Below are positions 8,850-17,619 of a DNA stretch of 64,000 nt, in pieces (the stretch's first letter is position 1; every line of letters starts with the position of its first letter). A program made the position numbers and the translations under genes. The stretch lies in NCBI GenBank assembly GCA_963719285.1, contig CAVRBO010000001.1, positions 248,001-312,000 on the forward strand. The letters are read 5' to 3'. The notes under the pieces are model-generated. The model had not been told where the DNA came from. It searched no databases and worked only from the letters and a program-made list of their open reading frames with translations. The stretch is from C-114 sp963719285 (GTDB lineage: Bacteria > Chloroflexota > Limnocylindria > Limnocylindrales > CSP1-4).

Positions 8850-9926
8850 ATGATCCAGCTGACCGAGAGTGCCGTCATCGACGCGCTCCGCAACGTCCAG
8901 GAGCCTGAGCTCGGTCGCGACGTCGTGACCCTGAACATGATCAAGGACATCGTGATCGACGGCCCACGCGTCGCCTTCACGATCGAGCTCACGACGCCCG
9001 CCTGTCCGCTCAAGGACGAGATCGAGACGAACGCCCAGGCGGCGGTCAAGGCCATCGGCGCGGATGCGGTCGACATCACCTGGGGGGCCATGGTCCGGCG
9101 GGCAGCGCCGGCGCGTGCCCAGCAACTCGTGCCCGGGGTCAAGAACGTCATCGCCGTCGCGTCGGGCAAGGGCGGTGTCGGCAAGAGCACGATCGCGGTG
9201 AACCTGGCCGTGGCCCTCGCCCAGGCGGGCGCGACGGTCGGACTCCTCGACGCCGACATCACCGGCCCGAACATCCCGCTCATGATGGGCCTGTCCGGCC
9301 AGCCCACCGCAACGCCGACCGGGAAGATCGCGCCCCTCGAGCGGTACGGGGTGAAGGTCATCTCGATCCAGTTCTTCGTCCCGGAGGGCCAGCCGATCGT
9401 CTGGCGTGGGCCGCTCGTGGGTGGCGCGATCCAGCAGTTCCTGACCGATGTCGACTGGGGCGAGCTCGATTACCTCGTCATCGACCAGCCGCCCGGCACG
9501 TCCGACGCGCAGCTGACGCTCGCCCAGGCGATCCCGATCAGCGGCACGGTCCTCGTGACGACGCCCCAGGACGTGGCCCTGCTCGACGTGGACAAGGCGC
9601 TGGCGATGCTCAAGCGGATGAACGTGCCGGTCATCGGCATCGTGGAGAACATGAGCGCGTTCGTGTGCCCGCACTGCGGCGAGGCGACCGAGATCTTCGG
9701 CCGGGGCGGCGGCGAACGGTTCGCAACGCAACACGGCATCGAGTTCCTGGGCGGGATCCCGCTCGACATGACGGTCCGCCAGGGTGGCGACGCGGGCATC
9801 CCCGCCGTCGCTCAGCGTGAGCCCGGGCCGGCGGCCCAGGCGCTGGAGGCCCTCGCCCGCCAGGTCGCGGCCCGGATGAGCGTCCGCGCGGCCTCGGCCC
9901 AGCAGCCGGTGCTCACCGTCTCCTGA
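8850..9926 (+). CDS. Mrp/ApbC family iron-sulfur carrier P-loop ATPase
   Basis: 358 aa. An N-terminal DUF59/MIP18-like domain (about 5-80, 'ALRNVQEPELGRDVV', 'TTPACPLKD') precedes a MinD/Mrp P-loop domain with the deviant Walker A GKGGVGKST (about 106) and 'VIDQPPGTSDAQLTL'. The CPHC pair near residue 273 is the conserved CxxC that holds a bridging 4Fe-4S cluster between subunits in this family. Role: assembly or transfer of Fe-S clusters in the cytosol. It is a single gene, divergent from potA. Start ATG 8850 gives the standard DUF59 N-terminus. Confidence 0.9.
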   Translation: MIQLTESAVIDALRNVQEPELGRDVVTLNMIKDIVIDGPRVAFTIELTTPACPLKDEIETNAQAAVKAIGADAVDITWGAMVRRAAPARAQQLVPGVKNVIAVASGKGGVGKSTIAVNLAVALAQAGATVGLLDADITGPNIPLMMGLSGQPTATPTGKIAPLERYGVKVISIQFFVPEGQPIVWRGPLVGGAIQQFLTDVDWGELDYLVIDQPPGTSDAQLTLAQAIPISGTVLVTTPQDVALLDVDKALAMLKRMNVPVIGIVENMSAFVCPHCGEATEIFGRGGGERFATQHGIEFLGGIPLDMTVRQGGDAGIPAVAQREPGPAAQALEALARQVAARMSVRAASAQQPVLTVS

Positions 9927-10003
9927 TCCTCGGCGCGGCCTCCCGGTCGCGCGCGCGGGCCGGTGTCACTCCGTCGTCTTCGCTCGGGAGTCTTGCCCGG
10001 GCG

Positions 10004-10009
10004 TACCAT
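10004..10009 (+). promoter_or_regulatory. TACCAT -10-like box, leaderless-type start
   Basis: TACCAT ends 9 nt before ATG 10019 and no Shine-Dalgarno fits between them, so the transcript may begin at or within a few nt of the start codon. The same arrangement recurs at other genes in the window. Confidence 0.4.
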
Positions 10010-10018
10010 CGGGCGACG

Positions 10019-12165
10019 ATGGAGCGGCGGCGGCAGGACAGGCGGGAGGGTGGCGCCGGGCTGACCTGTCCATCCTGTGGCCAGGTCAGCGCCATCCGCG
10101 CCCGGTTCTGCGACCAGTGCGGCGCCGCGCTCGCGAGTCCCTTGGCCAGCCCGTCGACCGCTCCGCCGCGTGAACCCGGAGACCGGCGGATCGTCACGGC
10201 GCTGTTCGCCGACATCGTGGACTATTCCCGCCTCGTCAGCGAGCTCGATCCAGAGGATGTCGCGGCCCGCATCGAAGAGGCCTTCGGGCTGATGCAGCCG
10301 CCGTCGAACGGTACGGCGGGATCGTCGAGAAGTTCATCGGGGACGCGGTGTTCGCCCTGTTCGGTGCGCGCGGGGCCCACGACGACGACGCGGTGCGCGC
10401 GGCGCTGTGTGCGCTCGAGATGACCGCGACCCTCGAACGGGCGGCCGCGACCCGAGGCGAGGCTTCGCTCCTTCTGCGGGTCGGGATCGCCACCGGCGAG
10501 GTGGTCGCCCAGGTGCGTTCGGTCGGCGAGGCGAGCGACCTCGCCGTCACCGGCGAGACGGTCACGACCGCGATGCGGCTCCAGGAGCTGGCCGACCCGG
10601 GCGAGACGCTCCTCGACGAGGCGAGCGTCCGGGCCGCCCGGAGCCGGCTCGACGTGGAGGTCGTGGGGGAGCGCCGGGTCCGGGGCCGGTCCACGCCGGT
10701 ACGGGTCAGCCGCCTGCGCGGCGAGCGGATCCATCGCTTCGTGGGTGCGGCCGGTCCGGGGCTGCTCATCGGCCGTGCCACGGACCGGGCGAGGCTCCGC
10801 GCGACGCTCGAGCACACCCGCGCGTCGGGTCACGGACACGTCGTCGTCGTGGTCGGTGAGGCGGGGATCGGCAAGACCCGGCTGGTCGCGGACCTCGAGG
10901 AAGAGGCGCGCGATCTCGGCTTCGCCTGGACGTGGATCGAGAACCTGTCCTACACGACGGGCGAGTCGTACGGCTTCGCCCGCACGTTCGCCCAGCGCGT
11001 CGCGGACGAGGCGGGCATCGATTCGGGCTCGTTCGCGCGGCGCCTCCTGTTCTCGGACGACATCGACGAGGCGAGCGCCCGCCGCTACGCCGGCGGCATC
11101 GCCCTCGTCGCCCGAGAGGCTGCATTCGGTGGCTGGGAGGCGGAGGCGCCGCTCGTGCCGACCGACCCGGCGCAGATCCGGCACGACCTCGGCGAGGTCG
11201 TCGAGCGCTACATGCGTCGGCTGGCGGAGCTCGCCGGGCCGCGCGCCATCGTCATCGACGACTTCCACTGGATGGACGCCTCGAGCGCGCCGCTCGTGGA
11301 CCGCCTCCTGCGGACCGTCGCCGACGTGCCGATCACCGTGTTCGTCACCACCCGCCCGATGTCGCTGCCGGCCTGGGCGGAGGCCGGCTCACGTGGAGAC
11401 ATTCACGCTCGAGGGTCTGGACGCCGCCGGCACCGAGCGACTGGCCGCCGCGATCGCGGGCGCGGAGCTGGATGACGACGCGATCATCCGCCTCCACGAC
11501 CGGACCGCCGGCAACCCGTTGTTCGTCGGCGAGACCGTGCGAGCGCTCCTCGAGGACGACGCCCTGGTGACCCACGGCGGGCGCCTCCACCTGCGCGACG
11601 CCGACGGGGTGGGTCGGGTCCCGGTGAATCTGCGTGCCCTCGTGGGCGCCCGCATCGACGGTCTGCCGGCCGGTTCGCGCTGGATCCTCCAGGTCGCCTC
11701 GGTCGTCGGCATGACCTTCGAACCCGCGCTGGTGGCCGAGTTGATGGGTCGGACCGCGGTCGAGGCGCCCCTCGTCGCCCTGGCCGCGGCCGCGGTCGTC
11801 GGCCCGACCGAGGGGTCGACCGAGTGGCGGTTCAGCCACCCGCTCATCCGCGACGTCGCGTACGCCTCGACCCTGGCGTCCCGCCGGCGGGACCTGCACG
11901 CGAAGCTGGCCGACCATCTCGAGCGGCGCGATCCGCCGGCGCCGGTCAACCAGCTGGCCCTCCATCGGGCCGCGGCGGGCGACCGCGAACGAGCCGTCCC
12001 GTTGCTCGAGCGGGCCGCCGACGCCGCGCTCGCGGTGGGCGCCGTCGTGGAGGCCGTTGGCTACTGGCGGACGGCGCTCGGGTTGCTCGGCGACGATCCG
12101 GGTGCGGCCGCGATCCGCGCCCGCGTCGAGCGGCTCGAGGCGGACGGATCGGTGGTCCCGGCCGA
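10019..12165 (+). pseudogene. Class III adenylate/guanylate cyclase fused to AAA/TPR-type region, frameshifted
   Basis: A zinc ribbon at the N-terminus (CPSCG...FCDQCG), then a class III cyclase domain starting 'RIVTALFADIVDYSRLV' with metal Asp in FADIVD and continuing 'VEKFIGDAVFALFGA', then a STAND/AAA ATPase module with Walker A GEAGIGKT and 'IVIDDFHWMDASSAP', then the start of a helical-repeat region. The reading frame breaks twice. One base appears lost near 10296 (frame 2 to 1) and one gained near 11392 (frame 1 to 2), so the two cancel. The final frame has no stop before it runs antisense through the neighbouring MBL gene, so the C-terminus is also lost; homologues with this architecture are usually ~1000 residues, against ~710 here. 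Either a decaying gene or sequencing indels. The Crp-type regulator 1 kb downstream is a natural partner if the cyclase is active. Confidence 0.7.
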
Positions 12166-12167
12166 TG

Positions 12168-12937
12168 TCAGAGCCGGACGTCGCGACCTCGAGGCGCAGG
12201 CCGGGCTGAGCCACCTCGACCGCGAGGGCCGTGGTCCGCGCGGCGGTGGCCTGGAGCTCGGCCCGCCGAGCCGACGCGAAGTGGGTCAGCAGCAGGCGCC
12301 GCGCACCGGCCTGGGCCGCGATCGCGATGGCCTCGTCCGCCGTGGAGTGGCCGCGCCGGAGCTCGTCCTCCGCGGGCGACGCCAGCGTCGCCTCCTCGAT
12401 GAGCAGGTCCGCGCCGCGGGCGATCTCCACGAGGCGATCCGTGGGTCCCGTATCGCCGCAATACACGACCCTGGCCCCGTCGGGGTCGCGCACGGTCAGG
12501 GACCAGGCCGGCACGTAGTGCTGCGTCGCCTGGGGCGAGATCGTGAGCCCGCCCAGCATGAACGGACGCCCGTCCACGTACTCGCGGACGTCGAACGCGT
12601 CGTCGAAGAACGAGGCCCGCTCGCTCATGACGCCGGCCAGTGCGACCAGATGGGCCCGACCGCCGGGCGGCAGCCAGATCACCGGCCGTCCGGACGACCG
12701 CCCGGGCCACGGATGGAGGTAGCGCAGCGCCGCGAGGTCGAGGGCGTGGTCGGCGTGCAGGTGGCCGATCACGACGCCGCCGAGGGTGAGCGGGTCGAGG
12801 ACGGCTCGCAACCGGCCGACGACGCCGTATCCGCAATCGAGCAGGATCGCGCTGGGACCGGACTCCAGGAGCAGGCCCGAAGCGGGCGTGTCGGCCTGCG
12901 GCGCGGCCGGGCCGCACCCGATGACGGTCAGGCGCAC
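12168..12937 (-). CDS. MBL-fold metal-dependent hydrolase, RNase Z-like
   Basis: About 255 aa metallo-beta-lactamase fold protein. 'LTVIGCGPAAPQ' begins the fold, 'IGHLHADHALDL' is the metal motif HxHxDH, 'VYCGDTGPTDRL' supplies the bridging Asp, and 'LLLTHFA' a late His. RNase Z/arylsulfatase-like members share this pattern; whether it processes tRNA 3' ends or hydrolyses small esters is open. GTG 12937 fits the family N-terminus. The C-terminus is uncertain: the coding frame has no stop near the expected end and runs on antisense into the cyclase, while the neighbouring minus frame stops at 12168. I place the end there, assuming a single-base shift in the last few codons. Confidence 0.7.
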
Positions 12938-13084
12938 GCGGACGTATCCGACCGGCTCGGGGAGGTCATGACGCCATCGTGCAGGACCTCCGGAGGCCAC
13001 GGGCAGCCGCCCGCCGACGGTCGCCCTGTCTGCCAGCCGACAGGGGCCCGGCCGGGGCTCTCCCGCGGGGTGGCCCTGTCTGAG

Positions 13085-13090
13085 TAGGAT
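13085..13090 (+). promoter_or_regulatory. TAGGAT -10-like box for the Crp/Fnr gene
   Basis: TAGGAT ends 6 nt before ATG 13097, which puts the expected transcription start on the start codon; no Shine-Dalgarno is present. Confidence 0.45.
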
Positions 13091-13096
13091 GGTCCG

Positions 13097-13807
13097 ATGG
13101 ACAGCCGCCTCGTCGATCGGGATCCCGTGGTCGCCGCGCTCGCCCGATGCCCGCTGTTCGCCGGTCTCGGCGACGACGACCTCGTCGGACTCGCCAGGGA
13201 GATGCGCACGCGCCGCTTCCGGCGGGGCGAGGTCCTGTTCCATCAGGGCGATCCGGGCGATGCGCTGTTCGTGGTCACGTCCGGCGCGGTCAAGATCAGC
13301 CTCCCGTCCGAGGAGGGCGACGAGGCCATCATCGCCACCGTCAACGCCGGAGACTTCTTCGGCGAGCTGGCCCTGCTCGACGGGGCTCCCCGGTCCGCGA
13401 CCGCGACCGCCCTCGAGCCGACCGAGATCCTCGCCCTCGCCCGGCCGCGTTTCCGGGAGCTCATCGCCGGCGAACCGGCCCTGCGCGATGCCCTCCTGGC
13501 GGCCCTGGCCGCGGAGCTGCGGCGCCTGACGACGCACGTCCAGGAGCTCCACTTCCTCGACATCACGGGCCGGCTGGCGGCGCGGTTGACGCACCTGGCG
13601 GCGAGCCAGGGCACCGTTGCTCCCGATGGGGCAGTCCGACTGGACGCCCGGCTCACCCAGAGCGACCTCGCCGCGATGATCGGCGCGACCCGCCAGAGCG
13701 TGAACAAGCTGCTGGGCATCTTCGCGGACGATCGGCTGCTCCGCCTGGAACGCGACGCGATCGTCATCCTCGATCTTGAGGGCCTGGCCCGGGTCGCCCG
13801 CCGCTAG
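13097..13807 (+). CDS. Crp/Fnr-family transcriptional regulator
   Basis: 236 aa. A cyclic-nucleotide-binding beta-roll fills the first ~125 residues ('LFHQGDPGDALFVVTSGAVKI', 'GDFFGELALLDGAPRSATATA'); FGELALLDGAPRSATA matches the phosphate-binding cassette with the Glu and Arg that contact cNMP in CRP. A long dimerisation helix and a C-terminal winged HTH follow ('LTQSDLAAMIGATRQSVNKLL', about 188-208). No FNR-type cysteines are seen, so it is a CRP-like rather than an Fe-S sensor. It lies near a frameshifted cyclase, and its start appears leaderless. Confidence 0.92.
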   Translation: MDSRLVDRDPVVAALARCPLFAGLGDDDLVGLAREMRTRRFRRGEVLFHQGDPGDALFVVTSGAVKISLPSEEGDEAIIATVNAGDFFGELALLDGAPRSATATALEPTEILALARPRFRELIAGEPALRDALLAALAAELRRLTTHVQELHFLDITGRLAARLTHLAASQGTVAPDGAVRLDARLTQSDLAAMIGATRQSVNKLLGIFADDRLLRLERDAIVILDLEGLARVARR

Positions 13808-13812
13808 ACGGG

Positions 13813-14985
13813 TCAGGGCGTCCGGAGCCGCCGAAGGAGGATGTCCGCGGCGGCGAGGGCGGCGCGGTGGCGGCCCTGCTCACCCACGAGGAACGCCAGC
13901 CGGGACTCGCGATGGGTTCCCCGGGGCGTGATGACGATCGAGCTGACCGCCGTGTCGCCCGCGCGGGGGCGGGCTCGGACGACGAGGGCCACGTCGGCAC
14001 CGGAGCGGGCGCGGAGCTCGCGTGCCGCATCCATCAACGTGCCTGCGACCGCGGTGCGGACCTCGGCCGACACGAGGCCCGACATGGGCCCGAGCAGGTG
14101 GGCGAGCGCGCCACCGGTCCCGACCTCGAGCGTGGCGAGGGTCCATCCGAGCTCGCCGAGGCGGTCGCCGATCGCCTCGGCCCAGGTCGTCTGGCCGGTC
14201 GCCCAGATGTGATCGGCCAGCTTCTGCCGGACGACCCGGGCAGAGGCCTCCACGAGGTCCGCGGCCGAGGTCCCGTCGGCGGCGTGCGCGCTGACCCGCA
14301 CGTCCACCGCGTCGAGCCGGGCATAGGTGGCCACGATCGGATTCGTGGCCCGCAGGAACTCCTCGCCCAACGTGTCCGCAACGACCAATTCGCCGATCCC
14401 CGCCAGCCGGTACGTCACCTGTGCGACGTCGTCCCCGAGGCTCCCGGCCTGAAGGCGGGGGAGCACCCAGTCGAGCCACATGGGACGCATCTCGCGGGGC
14501 GGTCCGGGCAGCGCGACGACGACCCGTCCGTCGGGTCGGTCCACCCACCAGCCCGGGGCGGTGCCGTTGGAGTTCGGGATCGCCGTCGCGGACGGGATGC
14601 GCCAGGCCTGCTTGAGGTTCATCGCGGGGAACGGCAGGCCCCGGCGGTCCCACAGCTCGTGCAGCCACGACTCCAGCGCCCGGTCGACGGTCGGGACCTC
14701 CGCGCAGGCCGCGGCGATCGCCTCGCGGGTCAGGTCGTCAGGTGTCGGCCCGAGCCCGCCCGTAGAGACGACCAGATCGGCCCGTTCGAGCGCGTCGCGG
14801 AACGCCCGGCTGACCATCGCCAGGTCGTCGGGCAGAGCCACGAGCCGTCTTACCGTCACCCCCGCCTGGGTGAGCGAGCGCGCCAGCTCCCCGGCGTTCG
14901 TATCGCGCGTCTCGCCGACCAGGAGTTCCGAACCGATCGACAGGATCTCCGCGGACAGCACCGAACGCGTCGAAGAACCGGTCAT
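13813..14985 (-). CDS. cinA: CinA-family protein, deamidase domain probably inactive
   Basis: 390 aa. The N-terminal ~170 residues are a complete MoCF/COG1058 domain ('AEILSIGSELLVGETRDTN', 'DLVVSTGGLGPTPDDLTREA', 'NSNGTAPGWW', 'VALPGPPREM'), linked in homologues to ADP-ribose pyrophosphatase activity. A middle KH-like linker follows. The C-terminal CinA domain starts normally ('WAEAIGDRLGELGWTLATLE') but the usual ESCTGG reads EVGTGG, so the catalytic Ser is absent, and the family's central GGVV.Y segment and TGIAGP loop are missing. NMN deamidase activity is therefore unlikely. ATG 14985 gives the standard start; the frame is open further upstream but in low-quality sequence. Divergent from the next gene. 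Confidence 0.85.
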   Translation of the reverse strand: MTGSSTRSVLSAEILSIGSELLVGETRDTNAGELARSLTQAGVTVRRLVALPDDLAMVSRAFRDALERADLVVSTGGLGPTPDDLTREAIAAACAEVPTVDRALESWLHELWDRRGLPFPAMNLKQAWRIPSATAIPNSNGTAPGWWVDRPDGRVVVALPGPPREMRPMWLDWVLPRLQAGSLGDDVAQVTYRLAGIGELVVADTLGEEFLRATNPIVATYARLDAVDVRVSAHAADGTSAADLVEASARVVRQKLADHIWATGQTTWAEAIGDRLGELGWTLATLEVGTGGALAHLLGPMSGLVSAEVRTAVAGTLMDAARELRARSGADVALVVRARPRAGDTAVSSIVITPRGTHRESRLAFLVGEQGRHRAALAAADILLRRLRTP

Positions 14986-15131
14986 CCCGGCAGCGTAGCG
15001 CAGGGTCGGCGGTACCTTCAGGCCCCGCATCGCGGGACCATCGCGCGGCTCTCGTTGGGCGCCGGCCGGACCGACGCTCGGCGAGACCACCGCGGCGGCG
15101 GGGCCGGCCCGCCGACGCCTGGCGTGCGACC

Positions 15132-15791
15132 ATGGATGCGATGGCAGAGCTCGGGAACTCCGGCTTCTCCCAGTTCGACCGGCTTCTCGCCGTCGTCCAG
15201 CGGACGCGTGAGCTCCTGGATGCGGTCGCCGCCGACGGCGCGCTGCCCTCCGGCGGGGCCGACTTCCTGGCCGACGCCGCACTTCCCCACCTCGAGGGGA
15301 TCCAGGACGGATTCCGGGGCTGGCTGCGGGCGGATGCGGCAGGGCGTGCCGAGATGCGCTTCCTCGTGAACCTGCAGGGCCCGATCCGTGCCGAAGGGTC
15401 GGGTGCCATGCCGGGGGCCATGTGGCCCGAGGCCGACGGCGTCCGGACGGAGGATGCGGTGGGGGCCGGGATGCGGGCACGCTCGACGAACCTGCGCCGT
15501 CCCGAGGCGTGGCACCTGGCGGCCCTCGGCCATGCCCGCCTCGTGCTCGCGTTCCTGCCCCGTCTGCCGGACGAAGCCGTCCGCTTCCCGGCCGGTCGAC
15601 GGACCTACGCGGACATCCCCGTTCCGCGCGGACCAGCCGAGCTGTCGGAGCGGATCGACGAGCTGGAGCGCGAACTGTGGCTGACGGCGATCGGTCACGC
15701 GGCTCCGCGGACCGATCCCGCCTTCCGGCGGACCTACGGCTTCTTCGACGCCGCCGAGCAATTCGGAGCGACGGGCCGCCTCGCCGGCTGA
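15132..15791 (+). CDS. Hypothetical soluble protein
   Basis: 219 aa with no recognised domain. Codon usage and composition are those of a real gene. It is rich in Arg/Glu-flanked helices, with a central 'RRPEAWHLAALGHARLVLAFLP' segment and a C-terminal 'AEQFGATGRL', and shows no signal peptide, membrane span or cysteine motif. ATG 15132 and in-frame ATG 15141 are both possible starts. Divergent from cinA and upstream of a membrane-protein gene; neither neighbour hints at its role. Confidence 0.7.
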   Translation: MDAMAELGNSGFSQFDRLLAVVQRTRELLDAVAADGALPSGGADFLADAALPHLEGIQDGFRGWLRADAAGRAEMRFLVNLQGPIRAEGSGAMPGAMWPEADGVRTEDAVGAGMRARSTNLRRPEAWHLAALGHARLVLAFLPRLPDEAVRFPAGRRTYADIPVPRGPAELSERIDELERELWLTAIGHAAPRTDPAFRRTYGFFDAAEQFGATGRLAG

Positions 15792-16022
15792 GAAGCGGTC
15801 CTCGGGCCGGCACCCGCTGCTATCATCGGACCGTCCTCGACGCGCCGGACCGGTGCGCCATCGGTCCGCATCGAACTGCCCGGGAGCCCGACCCTGGACG
15901 ACCAGCCACCCACCGATCAGCCGACGCCTCCCGACGCCGCCGCGGGCGCGTCGTCGCCGCCGGCGTCCGGCCCGGCCGCGACCCCTCCGCCCCGGTCCGA
16001 GCCGCCCGGCCTGCGCGAGCAG

Positions 16023-16796
16023 GTGAAGGCCACGGTCGATGCCGCCCGCGCCATGGTCGACGCCCACGTCGCCCTGGCCCGAGCCGAGTTCGAGGAGATC
16101 GGCGACGCGGTCAAGCGGGTCGCAGCGCTCGGCGGGCTGGCCGCCGGCATCCTCGTGTTCCTCGGGTTCTTCTTCCCGATCGGGTTCCTGCTGTTCCTCG
16201 GAGAGTGGCTGTTCGGGTCGATCGGTTGGGGTCTCCTCCTGTTCACCGAGCTCGGGCTGGCGGTCGCCCTCACGGCCGTGGTCGTCGCCCTGGGGGTCCC
16301 GGGTTCGAGGATCGGCCCCGCGTTCGTCATCGGGTTCGTCGTCGCGGTGGTCCTCGGCGTCATCCTCGCCCTCGCCCTGACCAACGAAGGCTGGACCCGC
16401 CTCGGTGCGTCGGTCCTACCGGGCGTCGAGGAGGGCTTCCGGCCGCTCGCCACGGCGATGGCCTTCAGCGCCGCCGTCCTCGGCGTCATCGGTCTGGTCC
16501 TGGGGGCCCGGGCGGGCGGCGTCGGCGGTGCCGTCGGTGGACTCGTCGGCGGCGCGATCGTCGGCGTGCTGATCGGCGCCCTGAGCGCGATCCGATTCGG
16601 CCCCGGGCCGGGCGCCGCACTGGGCATCGCGGTCGGTGGCATCGTCTGGACCGCGCTCGTCGTCCGCGCCCTGGTGGACGTGGGCGTCGACGGCGACAAG
16701 CTCAAGGCCCGGTTCTGGCCGAGCCAGACCATCGACACCACGAAGGAGACGATCGAGTGGGTGCGCACACGGACGCCGCTCGGGCCGCGGCCGTAG
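16023..16796 (+). CDS. Multi-spanning membrane protein, holin-X/phage-holin-like N-terminus
   Basis: 257 aa from GTG 16023. An amphipathic helix ('ARAMVDAHVALARAEFEEIGD', about 9-28) precedes hydrophobic hairpins at ~35-80 and Gly-rich spans up to ~220, ending in a basic tail. The first part resembles the Putative_Holin-X/PF07332 type, small membrane proteins of high-GC bacteria that are generally not phage holins. The frame stays open upstream with a Pro/Ala-rich stretch and 'LREQVKATVD', so the native start may be a CTG near 15894; no ATG or GTG is available there in frame. The 3' end overlaps the next gene by 40 nt, suggesting coupling. Confidence 0.65.
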   Translation: MKATVDAARAMVDAHVALARAEFEEIGDAVKRVAALGGLAAGILVFLGFFFPIGFLLFLGEWLFGSIGWGLLLFTELGLAVALTAVVVALGVPGSRIGPAFVIGFVVAVVLGVILALALTNEGWTRLGASVLPGVEEGFRPLATAMAFSAAVLGVIGLVLGARAGGVGGAVGGLVGGAIVGVLIGALSAIRFGPGPGAALGIAVGGIVWTALVVRALVDVGVDGDKLKARFWPSQTIDTTKETIEWVRTRTPLGPRP

Positions 16797-17416
16797 CGAG
16801 CCGGGGCACGCTCGAGGAGGAAGTCGTCCGCCTCGAGGCTTCGGCACGTGCCGCGGTCGACATCCCGGCCAAGATCCGCCGGGCGCCGGCGAAGACCGCC
16901 GGCCTCGCGGCGGGGGCCGTCTTCGTGGCCGTCGGTGGACCGAAGCGGGTCATCCGGCGGATGGTCCGGGCCGTCCGCGGTCCTGAGGCCGAGCTGCCCA
17001 AGTCGATGCTGCCCAAGGAGGTCGACCGGACGCTCCGGAAGCTCGGCTCGGACGGCGACAAGGTCCGGGGCACCATCGAGCGCGAGTTCGCCGACTATCT
17101 CGAGGCCAAGGGTCCGGAGCGCAAGTCGCGCGACCTCGGCGCGACCGCGTCCACCCTCGCCGGATCGGTCCTGGGGCCGGTCACCAAGCGGGTCGGCCGG
17201 CAGCTCGCCGAGGAGTTGTTCAGCCCGAAGACGTCGGGATCAGCGTCGTTCGAGTCGGCCGCCCAGAAGGCCCGCGCGCGGTGGGACGCGTTGACCGGCG
17301 CGGACGCCTCGCAGGCGAGGCAGGGAGACGAGTCCGCGCCCGCGTCGCCGCCGCCCGCGCCGGCGAAGGCGACCAGGACGAAGCGCTCGGCGACCAGGGA
17401 CCGCCCCGCCCGGTAG
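16757..17416 (+). CDS. Hypothetical basic protein
   Basis: 219 aa from GTG 16757. After a helical segment ('GTLEEEVVRLEASARAAVDIP') comes a short Gly/Ala-rich hydrophobic stretch 'KTAGLAAGAVFVAVGGPK' (about 45-62), then Lys/Arg-rich helices and an Ala/Pro/Lys-rich tail. The overlap with the upstream membrane gene suggests a membrane-associated partner. No domain is recognised. The stop TAG doubles as the first bases of the -10-like box of the following tRNA gene. Confidence 0.65.
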   Translation: MGAHTDAARAAAVASRGTLEEEVVRLEASARAAVDIPAKIRRAPAKTAGLAAGAVFVAVGGPKRVIRRMVRAVRGPEAELPKSMLPKEVDRTLRKLGSDGDKVRGTIEREFADYLEAKGPERKSRDLGATASTLAGSVLGPVTKRVGRQLAEELFSPKTSGSASFESAAQKARARWDALTGADASQARQGDESAPASPPPAPAKATRTKRSATRDRPAR

Positions 17417-17419
17417 ACT
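17414..17419 (+). promoter_or_regulatory. TAGACT -10-like box for tRNA-Leu
   Basis: TAGACT ends 6 nt before the first tRNA nucleotide and includes the stop codon of the preceding CDS. The spacing would start transcription at or next to the mature 5' end. Confidence 0.45.
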
Positions 17420-17425
17420 CGCCGC

Positions 17426-17513
17426 GGGCGAGTGGCGGAATGGCAGACGCGCCGGCCTTAGGAGCCGGTGTCGCGTGAGCGACGTCAGAGTTCGAGTCTC
17501 TGTTCGCCCACCA
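17426..17513 (+). tRNA. tRNA-Leu (anticodon UAG)
   Basis: 88 nt class II tRNA. The acceptor stem GGGCGAG pairs with TTCGCCC (one G-T wobble). The anticodon stem CCGGC/GCCGG closes loop CTTAGGA with anticodon TAG at 17459-17461. A long variable arm and T-arm with GTTCGAGTC follow. The CCA end is encoded (17511-17513). Confidence 0.95.
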
Positions 17514-17605
17514 GCGCGGCGGGCCGCCCGCGCCGCGGCCGGCCGGTCATCGTGGCGGGCCATCCCGCCCGGTGCGCCGCGAACCGGCCGGCGCCGCTCC
17601 GCCCG

Positions 17606-17611
17606 TATACT
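17606..17611 (+). promoter_or_regulatory. TATACT -10-like box for tig
   Basis: TATACT ends 8 nt before ATG 17620, leaving no room for a Shine-Dalgarno; a leaderless mRNA is the simplest reading. Confidence 0.45.
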
Positions 17612-17619
17612 TCGGCACG

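Noticed and set aside
16023..16796. Phage holin and prophage signal
   Set aside because: Holin-X-like proteins are common chromosomal membrane proteins, and no other phage gene is nearby.
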